Below are positions 33,720-42,900 of a DNA stretch of 64,000 nt, piece by piece. A program made the translations under genes and the position numbers. Numbering within the stretch: the first letter of the stretch is position 1; each line of letters begins with the position of its first letter. The notes below the pieces were generated by a model. It saw only the letters and a program-made list of their open reading frames with translations. It made no database searches and was not told the DNA's origin. Source of the stretch: Paenibacillus sp. FSL H3-0469 (GTDB lineage Bacteria > Bacillota > Bacilli > Paenibacillales > Paenibacillaceae); NCBI RefSeq assembly GCF_038051945.1, contig NZ_CP150302.1:2294001-2358000 (forward strand), read 5' to 3'.

Positions 33720-35406
33720 GGGGTTCTCCCTCCTTTTCAATACGAATCCGGTAACAGGTGCCTTCGGACAGCACGGAGTCTACGGATAACCCCGAGTCCT
33801 TGCCAAAATACAGGCGCAGCCGCTGATTCACATTCCTTAGCCCGGTTCCGAGCTGTTCATTGCTGATGATATTGTCCTCGATATGGCGGCGGACCGCGCC
33901 AAGCCGTTCCTCCGTCATGCCGATTCCGTTATCCTTCACGGTAATCAGCAGATACGAAGCATCTTCCTTGGCGGCAACCGAGATAATGCCGGGCTTCAGG
34001 CTCGGTTCAATGCCATGCTTAATGCAGTTCTCCACCAGCGGCTGCAGAATCATCCTTGGCAACCGGTATCTGCCCGCCTCTGCCGTGACACCGAACTCGA
34101 AGGTGATTTCTCTTTTGCGCAGATGGACCATATGCAGATAATGCTCGACGAAATCCAGTTCATCCTGAAGCGTAGAATCCAGCTGTTCAATCTTGTGAAT
34201 GTACCGGCAGTAGGAAGCCAGATGCAGCGTCATCGCGGTAACCGCATGATAATCCTCAATGCTTGCTTTGCTCTGAATGAAATTCAGGCAGTTATAGAGA
34301 AAATGCGGATTAATCTGTGCCTGATACTGCTTCAGCTTCGCTTCCTTTACTTCAATCTCTCCTAGCAGTACCTGCTCGATCAGTGTCTGGGTATTCTCCG
34401 CCATCCGGTTAAAAGAATTGCCGAGCACCTTGAACTCATTGACCTGCAGATCGACGGCACGGCTGGAAAAGTCGCCCCGGTCGAACCGGTCAATCGCCTT
34501 GCGCAGCATGATCACAGGCTTCTGAACCTGCTTGCGGAGCAGCAGAGTGTAGAACATAATACCAACCAGCACTACCAGTACCGCATACAGGAACAGCCGG
34601 TTATTGCGGTTAATCGGTTCGATATACTGGCGCTTGGGATAGGCGTCTATAAAATATAGATCCAGCATGTCCGACTTCATATAGTTAATCTGGTACTCTG
34701 TACGGTTCTCTGTAGCGGAGATGGTCCCCCTGTTCCCGCTGATCCGGGGACTGATCGACTGTAACAGCTGCTGCGGAAATGCTTCCCCCGGCTGAATAAA
34801 GGCCTGCTCAGAGGCATCATATAGCAGCGGCATACCGGAGACATACTGATCCATCATTTTCACCAGATTATCCAGAGAAATCCTGACTTCAATTAACAGC
34901 GAGCTGATATGACTGCGCATGATGTTGGAGTAATATCCCTTGCCTTCCTTATCCATGTGCAGCACCCAGCGGTTCCGCGCCTGCTCCGGGGGACTGAAAG
35001 TGCTGAAGGAGAAGGAGGAATCCGAGGATACCGTCTCTTTCTCATCCTCATAGTACAGAATGACTGTATTCTTCCAGGAGGTGGAGGCCGTGTTCAGGGC
35101 CAGCTTATCGATGATGGTCAGCTTCATCTCATATTTGGAATATTGATCCCCGAACTTCAGAATATAAGGATATCCACGCACAGACTGGTCCTGTGACAAA
35201 GTAATGGTATTTGTCAGCACCTGTTCAAATTGCGTGGATAGCTGGGAGGTCATGAATTCAACCTCATACATTTTATTTTTTCTCAGCTCATTCTGAATGT
35301 CCTTCACGTTCAGCCGGTAGATGAGCCAAAACGCACCTACAATGATCAGCAGCATCAGCATCAGGACAAACGACAGCCACTGAAAGATAGACAGTCGATA
35401 TTTCAC
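33694..35406 (-). CDS. YesM-like sensor histidine kinase of the xylan-type module
   Basis: The product is 570 residues, starting at a GTG after GGAGGAGG. A membrane segment (FVLMLMLLIIVGAFWLIY) precedes an extracellular sensor of about 230 residues, a second membrane segment (LFLYAVLVVLVGIMFYTLLL) and a HAMP domain. The phosphoacceptor is H368 in INPHFLYNCL; ATP-binding boxes VENCIKHGIEP and VKDNGIGM follow. Its C-terminus overlaps the regulator start. It lies downstream of the importer genes, so sensor and transporter are probably co-expressed. Confidence 0.92.
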   Translation of the reverse strand: MKYRLSIFQWLSFVLMLMLLIIVGAFWLIYRLNVKDIQNELRKNKMYEVEFMTSQLSTQFEQVLTNTITLSQDQSVRGYPYILKFGDQYSKYEMKLTIIDKLALNTASTSWKNTVILYYEDEKETVSSDSSFSFSTFSPPEQARNRWVLHMDKEGKGYYSNIMRSHISSLLIEVRISLDNLVKMMDQYVSGMPLLYDASEQAFIQPGEAFPQQLLQSISPRISGNRGTISATENRTEYQINYMKSDMLDLYFIDAYPKRQYIEPINRNNRLFLYAVLVVLVGIMFYTLLLRKQVQKPVIMLRKAIDRFDRGDFSSRAVDLQVNEFKVLGNSFNRMAENTQTLIEQVLLGEIEVKEAKLKQYQAQINPHFLYNCLNFIQSKASIEDYHAVTAMTLHLASYCRYIHKIEQLDSTLQDELDFVEHYLHMVHLRKREITFEFGVTAEAGRYRLPRMILQPLVENCIKHGIEPSLKPGIISVAAKEDASYLLITVKDNGIGMTEERLGAVRRHIEDNIISNEQLGTGLRNVNQRLRLYFGKDSGLSVDSVLSEGTCYRIRIEKEGEPHSANSAGR

Positions 35407-35425
35407 ATTGCCCTCCTCCGAATGA

Positions 35426-35449
35426 AAGGACGGCCTAGGGGCCGCCCTT
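35426..35449 (-). terminator. Intercistronic hairpin between binding protein and kinase genes
   Basis: On the minus strand AAGGGCGGCC, a 4-nt loop and GGCCGTCCTT (one G-U pair) are followed by TCATT only. It probably reduces, rather than blocks, expression of the kinase. Confidence 0.55.
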
Positions 35450-35462
35450 GTTCTTTAACTCT

Positions 35463-37169
35463 TTATTTCTGCAGGGATTGATACCATTCATTGACCTCAG
35501 TGGTCACTTTGTCGCCGCCTGTAGTTTTCCATTTCTCTACAAAGGTATCGAATTCGTCTACCGGTGCTTTGTCATAAATAATTTTGTTCAGAATTTCCTT
35601 CTCCAGCTTCTCCAGCATATCTCCGCGGGCGAGCTGAGTTTCAGTAGGTGTACCTGTGAACATCTCAGGCATTACACTGTCCTTCTGGTCGATGATGATC
35701 TTGGCTGCTAAGATCTGCTCAGGAATACGCTCGGACAGATTCTTCTCATACTGGTTAGCAGGCTCAGCGCCGCCGGCCAGCTTGGCCAGTGTATTCATCA
35801 TCAGGTTAGGAATAATAGCTCCATCATAAGTCAGAGTGTAACGGATCGCATCCACCCAGCCGCCTGGAATCTTATCCGTATCCTGCTCTTTCAGGACGGT
35901 TCCGTCTTCAGCGATATCATAGTCATAGCCTTTGGCAAAGCCGTTCACGAAGGTTGTGCTGTCCGGGTTAGCCCAGTTATCAAACAGATAGTTCTGGTAG
36001 ACGAAGAATGCGTCTTTATGCTCCATATCCTTGTTGATCAATACAGCACCGGAGGCGATCTTCGTGCCGTGTCTGCCTACCTTGCCGTCCGGGCCTGCCG
36101 GAAGCGGATAAGCCTTATGCACTGCACCTGGAACGTTCTTCTGCAGATCCGGCAGCGGCCAGCCTGTCATCCAGTAAGGGCCGACAATGATACCGGATTT
36201 GCCTGCTGTAAAAGCTTCTGTTGCTTTGTTCTCATCATACAGACCGGATTCGGAGGAGATATATCCTTCCTTCATCCATTTCTGCATCGTTGCCAGACCT
36301 TGCTTCATCTCCGGCTGAACAGAACCGTAAGCGAGCTGGTTGTCCGCTGTCTTGTTCCACTGGTTAGGCATCGCGCCGAACATCCCGAAGACCCATCCGG
36401 CTTCCGACATCCATGTGTTCAGGTTGTTTTTGAAGCCTACAGCCAGTCCCGTTGTATCCTTCTTGCCGTTGCCGTCTGGGTCCTGGTTCGTGAACGCATC
36501 GAGGACGGTTTCCAGCTCAGCCAGATTCGTCGGAGCCTTAAGGTTCAATTTCTTCAGCCAATCCTCACGGATATACATAACCGGATCATTATTATAAGCG
36601 TTTTCCAAAATCGGGATACCCATCCGCTTGCCGTCTCTCATGTAGGGATTCCACACAGTTGGCTCTTCAGCCATCGCTTTTTTGTAGATATCGGAAGCAT
36701 ATTTGTCGAACAATTCGCCCGCATCGGTGAACTGGCCGCTGTCAATCAGATCGGAGATCAGGGAAGGGCTGCCGCGGAAGGAGATGATATCCGGCATTTT
36801 CTCACCTGAGGTCAGCATCAGGCGCAGCTTGGTTTCATAGGCGTTGTTCTGGTCACTTACGGTCCAGAGATACTTGATGTCAATGCCCAGCGTATCCTTG
36901 GCCCATTTGGTGTGCACGTTATTCTCGATATTTTCGCCATTCTTGAATTTCAGGCTGCTTGCGATGGGAAATACGGTTGAAATGGTTACCGGCTCTGTAT
37001 ATTTACCATTCTCAAAGGGAGCCGAATACATCGCGTCTTCGCTTGCCGCCGGCTTGTTGTCCCCTTCTGCCTTCTTGTTGTCAGCATTGCCGCCGCATCC
37101 GGCCAGCAAGCTGCCCAGCATGACTGTGGATAACACTGCTGCCGCAGAAAATTTCATTTTCTTTATCAT
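35463..37169 (-). CDS. Large solute-binding lipoprotein, xylan-type importer
   Basis: The product is 568 residues. The signal sequence ends in the lipobox LLAGCGGN. Size and wording (PDIISFRGSPSLISDLIDSG, GIIVGPYWMTGWPLPDLQKN) match the LplA/YtcQ-like receptors used for oligosaccharides such as xylooligosaccharides or aldouronates. It lies downstream of both permease genes, an order opposite to the other importers here. AAAGGGG precedes the ATG. Substrate assignment rests on the shared regulatory box with the xylanase and is an inference. Confidence 0.88.
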   Translation of the reverse strand: MIKKMKFSAAAVLSTVMLGSLLAGCGGNADNKKAEGDNKPAASEDAMYSAPFENGKYTEPVTISTVFPIASSLKFKNGENIENNVHTKWAKDTLGIDIKYLWTVSDQNNAYETKLRLMLTSGEKMPDIISFRGSPSLISDLIDSGQFTDAGELFDKYASDIYKKAMAEEPTVWNPYMRDGKRMGIPILENAYNNDPVMYIREDWLKKLNLKAPTNLAELETVLDAFTNQDPDGNGKKDTTGLAVGFKNNLNTWMSEAGWVFGMFGAMPNQWNKTADNQLAYGSVQPEMKQGLATMQKWMKEGYISSESGLYDENKATEAFTAGKSGIIVGPYWMTGWPLPDLQKNVPGAVHKAYPLPAGPDGKVGRHGTKIASGAVLINKDMEHKDAFFVYQNYLFDNWANPDSTTFVNGFAKGYDYDIAEDGTVLKEQDTDKIPGGWVDAIRYTLTYDGAIIPNLMMNTLAKLAGGAEPANQYEKNLSERIPEQILAAKIIIDQKDSVMPEMFTGTPTETQLARGDMLEKLEKEILNKIIYDKAPVDEFDTFVEKWKTTGGDKVTTEVNEWYQSLQK

Positions 37170-37273
37170 TTAATCTTGCACCCCTTTAATTAAAATTTAA
37201 TCATATTAATTATTTGAGTCAATCTTTTTTAGCTTCCAGCGCGTGCATCACCCCCTTTAAATAGGAAGGACGG

Positions 37274-38152
37274 CTATTCCTTAACCGCCCCGAGGACAAT
37301 TCCCTTCACGAAGAAACGCTGCAGGAATGGATACACGATGAGGATTGGTGCCATTCCGATGAAGATCTGAGCGGCTTTGACCGTTCTTTGTGAGATATTC
37401 TCCAGATCCTCCGGACGCACGGTCACTTTACTGAAGTCCTGCTGAACAATGACCGACTGCAGGAAGGTCGCCAGCGGATAATTGCGGTGATCCGTCATAT
37501 AGAGCAGGCCGTCGAACCAAGAATTCCAGTGACCGACAATCGTGAACAGCGACAGTGTGGCAATGGCCGGCATGGATACCGGAAGATATACGCTGAACAG
37601 TGTTCTGAAATGACCTGCGCCGTCGATGAAGGCGGCTTCTTCCATTTCTTTGGGCACGGCCCGGAAGAAGTTAAGCAGCAGAATGATATTCCATACCGAG
37701 ACAGCTCCCGGCAGAATCAGTACCCACAAAGAGTTCATCAGGTGCAGCTTCTGGATCAGAATGTACATCGGCACCAGACCGCCGCTGAACAGCATGGTGA
37801 AGACCAGCAGCCAGATATACAGGTTCCGGCGTCTGAACCGGGCGTTCTCTTTGGACAGTGCATAGGCAGCCAGAATGACGATCCCCATGCTAAAAGCAGT
37901 TCCCAGCACCGTGCGCTGCAGCGTCACCCAGATGGACCGGGTGAAATTCTCATTGGCTACGGTCTTGGTATAGGCGTCCACTGTGAAATCTACCGGCCAC
38001 AGACCAACCAAGTTGGCATTGGCTGCCGATTTCCCGCTGAACGATACAGCAAGGACGTGAATCAGCGGGACAACACACATGATCGAAACTGCGATCATCA
38101 GGATATAGTTGAACACGGTGAAGATGCGGTAAGGTTTTGTTTTATGATACAT
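37274..38152 (-). CDS. Sugar ABC transporter permease (LplC type), xylan-type importer
   Basis: The product is 292 residues with six hydrophobic segments. The EAA loop reads MEEAAFIDGAGHFRTLFSV, and the protein ends IVLGAVKE like the other LplC-type permeases here. GGAGG stands a short distance before the ATG. It follows the partner permease by 18 bp and precedes the receptor gene by about 100 bp. Confidence 0.9.
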   Translation of the reverse strand: MYHKTKPYRIFTVFNYILMIAVSIMCVVPLIHVLAVSFSGKSAANANLVGLWPVDFTVDAYTKTVANENFTRSIWVTLQRTVLGTAFSMGIVILAAYALSKENARFRRRNLYIWLLVFTMLFSGGLVPMYILIQKLHLMNSLWVLILPGAVSVWNIILLLNFFRAVPKEMEEAAFIDGAGHFRTLFSVYLPVSMPAIATLSLFTIVGHWNSWFDGLLYMTDHRNYPLATFLQSVIVQQDFSKVTVRPEDLENISQRTVKAAQIFIGMAPILIVYPFLQRFFVKGIVLGAVKE

Positions 38153-38170
38153 GCCAGATTGGCCTCCATT

Positions 38171-39139
38171 CTAGAAAATACGGTAGTTAGCAAATTTATA
38201 CGATAGGCGGTAAGCTGTTACGATCAAGACAAAGCTGACAACGGATTTGAACAATCCGACCGCCGTGGAGAAGCTGAACTTACCGTCAACAATTCCTAGT
38301 CTGTAGACAAATGTATCGATGATGTCCCCTTTATCGAAGACAAGCGCGTTATACAGGTTGAAGATCTGGTCGAAACCTCCGTTAAGCACGTTACCCAGCG
38401 CCAGTGTTCCTACTACGATGGTAATCGGCAGCATGGCCGGCATCGTAATCGACCATGTCTGCTGCCAGCGTCCTGCTCCGTCAACCTCAGCAGCTTCATA
38501 GAGTGCCGGGTTAATTCCCGCCAGGGAGGCCAGGAAGACGATGGTGTTGAAGCCGAACTCTTTCCAGACATCACTCACTACTACGACAAACCGGAACCAG
38601 TTCCCGTCACCCAGGAAGAAAATCGGCTGGATGCCGAATACACTGACCAGTACCTGGTTGATCAGGCCGCCGTCTCTGGCCAGCAGGTCGGAGAGGATAC
38701 CGCCCAGGATCACCCATGACAGGAAGTGGGGCATATAGACAATGGTTTGTACCATTTTTTTGAACGCCATCTTGCGGATCTCATTCAGCAGCAGTGCGAA
38801 TAAGAAGGGAACGATCAGGTTGGCGAGCATTTTCAGCCCGGCAATAATCAGTGTGTTCCAGATGATCTGAACGTTCTCGGGAATACTGAACAGATATTCA
38901 AAATGTTCCAGCCCCACCCACTTGGAAGCGCTAAAGCCTAAGCCCGGCTTGTAATTCTTGAAGGCAATCGCAAGTCCTGTCATTGGAATGTAGGCGAAGA
39001 TCACGGTTAGGATCAATGCCGGCAGAACCATCAGATCGAGGCTAAGCGTCGATTTCCATTTCGATTTTTTCCGGGGACTCCCCGCATTTACATCCAGTTT
39101 CTCGCCTTTTACGCTGGCTGGCGTAACCAAGTTTTTCAT
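38171..39139 (-). CDS. Sugar ABC transporter permease (LplB type), xylan-type importer
   Basis: The product is 322 residues. A long basic cytoplasmic N-terminus (SPRKKSKWKS) precedes six membrane segments, with GLAIAFKNYKPGLG as the family element after TM1 and the EAA loop YEAAEVDGAGRWQQTWSI. It is the first gene of the five-gene operon permease, permease, receptor, kinase, regulator. AAGGGGAGCAG precedes the ATG. The promoter region carries the 19-bp box that also stands before the xylanase gene. Confidence 0.9.
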   Translation of the reverse strand: MKNLVTPASVKGEKLDVNAGSPRKKSKWKSTLSLDLMVLPALILTVIFAYIPMTGLAIAFKNYKPGLGFSASKWVGLEHFEYLFSIPENVQIIWNTLIIAGLKMLANLIVPFLFALLLNEIRKMAFKKMVQTIVYMPHFLSWVILGGILSDLLARDGGLINQVLVSVFGIQPIFFLGDGNWFRFVVVVSDVWKEFGFNTIVFLASLAGINPALYEAAEVDGAGRWQQTWSITMPAMLPITIVVGTLALGNVLNGGFDQIFNLYNALVFDKGDIIDTFVYRLGIVDGKFSFSTAVGLFKSVVSFVLIVTAYRLSYKFANYRIF

Positions 39140-39166
39140 GCTTCTGCTCCCCTTTGCTGGTCAACG

Positions 39167-39180
39167 TGTATCCGTTTACT
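39167..39180 (-). promoter_or_regulatory. Cre-like site before the xylan-type importer
   Basis: On the minus strand AGTAAACGGATACA matches 12 of 14 positions of TGWAANCGNTNWCA, the CcpA site consensus. It lies downstream of the -10, where binding would block transcription. Confidence 0.5.
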
Positions 39181-39194
39181 TTGTTTATAAATTA

Positions 39195-39223
39195 ATAATA
39201 CCTAGCCGGACATGACAGATACA
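39195..39223 (-). promoter_or_regulatory. Candidate activator-dependent promoter of the xylan-type importer
   Basis: TATTAT (39200-39195) is the -10. The -35 at 17 bp is the poor TGTATC, as expected for a promoter that needs an activator. Confidence 0.5.
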
Positions 39224-39238
39224 TGATAAATACAGAGC

Positions 39239-39257
39239 ATTGATAACAAAATGATAA
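39239..39257. promoter_or_regulatory. Shared 19-bp box, copy at the importer operon
   Basis: ATTGATAACAAAATGATAA is identical to 44339-44357. Its near edge is 38 bp from the -10, the same distance as at the xylanase promoter. Confidence 0.75.
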
Positions 39258-39836
39258 CCACAGGCAGTTTTGAACGTAGCATTACGGTGGCACTTGGATG
39301 GACGCTCCGCGAACGGAACGTTGTTACAATCGCTGTGGTCTCCGCTGTTTAAGCGGGGGCAATATTTACTGCAAAAGAACAAACCTTTACGAAGCTATCC
39401 ACTAACCATGACATGGCGGATTGTAGCTTAGATTAGGTTCAAACAACTTCAAACAGCCATGAGAAACTTCGGCAATTCAGAGGTACCCCGGCAACATTGA
39501 GTAGCTTCTAGTTACGCCGCCCAAACGATGGTTGCACAGCCTACTACAGAATTAGTTGGAAAAACGAATCTTAATTTAGCCGTTTTGGAGCTTTTGAGGA
39601 AATTAGGTGGATTTATGCTATTTATTTTTGCGGATTTCTTCTTTTTGTTCTGGCCCCGGCGTAACAAGTGCCTTTTTTCCAACTGTTGTCCCGCTAGGTC
39701 AATTCCGCGCGCGAACAAGTGCCCAAAATCCAACTATTTCCTGGCATAGAAGTCGGTTATCCGCCCGCTCCAAAGCGTCATTCTCCACCCATCGATTTTC
39801 GCCCGCCCGGATGGCACACTCCCTCCCATCACAAAA
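39258..39836. repeat. Intergenic region with AGTTGGAAAAAC-type repeats
   Basis: AGTTGGAAAAACGAATCTTAATTTAGCC begins at about 39549. Inverted relatives GTGCCTTTTTTCCAACTG (near 39669) and GTGCCCAAAATCCAACTA (near 39719) follow. Related copies lie at 17701-17890. The segment 39270-39520 shows a short hairpin (TCCGCTGTTTAAGCGGGGG) but no gene or RNA I recognise. Confidence 0.5.
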
Positions 39837-39870
39837 AGCAGCGGCCCCCCTCATCGGGAGAACCGCTGCT
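39837..39870 (-). terminator. Terminator of the xylanase gene
   Basis: On the minus strand AGCAGCGG, an 18-nt loop and CCGCTGCT are followed by TTTTG. It lies about 48 bp beyond the xylanase stop. Confidence 0.8.
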
Positions 39871-39917
39871 CGCTGAAGGCTATATACTTGCTGAGGCTAA
39901 TCTACTAATTCGCTAAT

Positions 39918-42900
39918 CTACGGGTTGAGACCGATTATCCGGTACACTACCACCGCAGCCTGCTCCTTGGTCATCTGGGCCATCGGCAGGAAGTTGCCGT
40001 TCTGTGCGCCTTGGATGACTCCGGCAGCCTGTAGCTTCTCTATAGCGCCTGAAGCTTCCGCGCTCAGCTGGTTCAGATCTTTGAATTCTGGAACCGCTGC
40101 TGGATCGGCCTTCAACTTGATCTGCTCCAGCTGGATGAGCCGGTTCAGCATGACTGCCATTTCTTGACGGCTGAGTGTATCGCTCGGACTGTAGAGCCCG
40201 TCTGCTCTACCTTTTACAATACCTAAGGCTCCAGCAATGTTGATAGCCTCGGCAAACGGGGAATCCTTACTGACATCCTTGAAGCCTGGAGCGGCTGCTC
40301 CAGCTTGGAGGTCAAAAGCATCGACCAGCAGCTGGGCAAATTCCGCCCGGTTCATCAACACCCCTGTCTCATAGGAAGCCTCTGCTCCCAGAGGAAGTAT
40401 CCCGCTTGCAGCCAGAGCTTCAACGCTCTCGGCAGCCCATTTGCTGCCCTTGTGATCCGGCAGCTTCACTGTGGCCGCCGCATATTGTCCAAGCTCCTTA
40501 GTCTTGAAGGAGACATAGCCTGTCGCCGGATCATATTGACGATCCTTCACAACTGCAAGCTTACCATTCTCCAGCACCTGATAGACCGCAAGCTGGTGCG
40601 CCCGCTCGCCTGACTTAAGCTCATAAGGCAGCAGCAGGGTAAGCGCAGCAGCGTCCACCGCTGTGTTCTTGGCTCCACGGATCGCAAGCGAGAAGTCCAG
40701 TACAGCCGCTCCATCCAAGCGGGTCTTCACTGCTGCCGGCCATCCGTCCTGGCCCACACGCTTAACTTGAAGCTGAAGAACATCCCCAGCCTGCGTATCC
40801 TGTAATTTCAGCAGCTGTGTGTTCAGGCTCAGCACTGCCCCGAAGCCGCTCTCAATACGAATCTCCTTAATCTTCGGCTGTGCAGCTAGACTCTGAAGCG
40901 GAAGCCCCAGCTGCAGCGCTTGGGTCCCTGAGGCAGGCTTGACGGCAATCTTCAGAATGCCGCTGTCCAGCGACTGAAGAACAGCCTGATTTACTGCATC
41001 CGGCGCGAGGTCCACATTCAGGATTCCCGCCTTATCCGGGGAAGTCTGAACGGTCAGCTTGCCATCTGCGAAGACCGCTGCCGGAGCCGGTGATTTCACA
41101 GATGGTGCCGAGCCTGGCGATGGAGACGAAGAAGTCCCATCTGTAGGGGTTGGCGGTGCCGCCTCAGGCAGCGCAAAGGTCAAAATCCCGAAGTTTGCGG
41201 TATCCCGCCACGTATCCTCTCCCCTGTCATTCCATTTACTCGTACTGCGGGTGCCGTCGCCCCGGTCATCATTGATCTGGAGATCGAGCCCGATGGAGCT
41301 TCCCGCCGCCCCCTTGATCGTGCCGAAATTGATCTTAGCTTCGACGCGGTACCCGGTGTCCGTATGGACTACCGCGCTGGTCAATCTGCTATCCGAGGCT
41401 CCTCCGCCAAAGGACGCCACATTATTAATGTTAATCCGGTATTGGCCGTCATCCCCCTCATAATACGGGGTTCTGCTGAAATTCTCATCGATGAAGATCT
41501 CCACGGAGTCCTGGTCCCATGGATTCGCGGCATCCGCCTTCAGCAAGGCGTCCTTCACATCAATGATCAGATAGAGGCTGTCCTCCGTCCACATCGATCT
41601 GGCTTCTGCGGTGGTACTGTAAGGCGCGGCAGACATTGTCACCTGAAAAGGCCTCGCCTTCTCCCACTCCGCATCCATCTGTCCGTCGATCTTCACCTGA
41701 CCCTTCAGCGATTCCGCTGAATTAGGCATGGCAGAGAGTCGCAGAACTCCGTAATGACTGGTATCATTGTCCTGGGACCGGCTTCTATCATTCCAGTAGG
41801 CAGGAACAGAGTCGGGAACACCGGCGTCACTGACACGGATATCAAGACCCAGCTCCGCGTCTGCGGCACCCTTGACGGTTACGAGCGGAATTCTTGCTTC
41901 AATGATATAACCGCCCTCGCGTTCTGTGCTGGTGAAGCTGACTCCTTCGGTCCCGGAGCCCGAACGCGGCAAGCTGATCTTGCGGTCATCCGGCTGATAC
42001 GCCGTAGTCTTCCCATTGTTCTCATCCAGGAAAAGCTCAACCTTGTCTTCCGCATTCCGGCTGGCATCGGTAACGTCTACCTTCACATACAGGTTATCGG
42101 TATCCCACAGCGTATGAACCTTGGCAGTTACTGTACTGCCCTGTTCCAGCGGAACCCCTGCTGTTTTGCTCCACAGGGCTTTCCCGGCTGCGCCTGCCTG
42201 AGGCGTACCCTCAAGCGCCACGGCTACATTGTGAATGGCCGGCAGCTTGGACGGGTCCACTGCCCCCCAGAATGCAGGCTTGGCCTTCAGCTGCTCATCG
42301 AACAGCATGGCATGGTTGTTGTAGCTTTTCTCATCCTGCACGCCCCAAATGGAGACCGAGGAGATCGTGTCCTTGTACTTCTTGTAGAGCTCGAACAGAT
42401 CATTATAGCGTTTGCCCTGCCGCGCAGCGATATCTGCTGGCAGCGGTGAAGAAGGGCTAATGCCCGAATCTACGTCCAGCTCAGTGATTTGAATGTCCAG
42501 ATCAAGCTGCGAGAATTGCTGAATCGTCTTTTCAATCTCCGAAATGGATGGGGAGAACAGTCCGTGATGCGACTGGAGGCCCACGCCGTCAATCAGATTC
42601 TTCGCCTTGAGCGTCTTCAGCAGCTTGTAGATATGCTCACGCTTTTCCGGTACCTCTGTGTAATAATCATTGTAATAGAGCTTCGCTTCCGGGTCCGCCG
42701 CACGGGCGAATTCAAATGCCTTCTCGATATAGTCCGGACCAATCAGGTTATACCAGGGGGACAGTCTCATCCCGTCCGGGCCGCCGCCATTGTCGGCAAT
42801 CGCTTCGTTCACTACATCCCAGGCATAGATTTTGCCTTTATAGCGGTGCATAACGGTCTCGATATAACTCTGTAGACGCGTAAGCAGCAGCTCTCTGCTT

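Noticed and set aside
39258..39540. Small RNA or tRNA gene in the gap before the importer operon
   Set aside because: No cloverleaf or conserved RNA motif could be drawn; only one short hairpin is visible.
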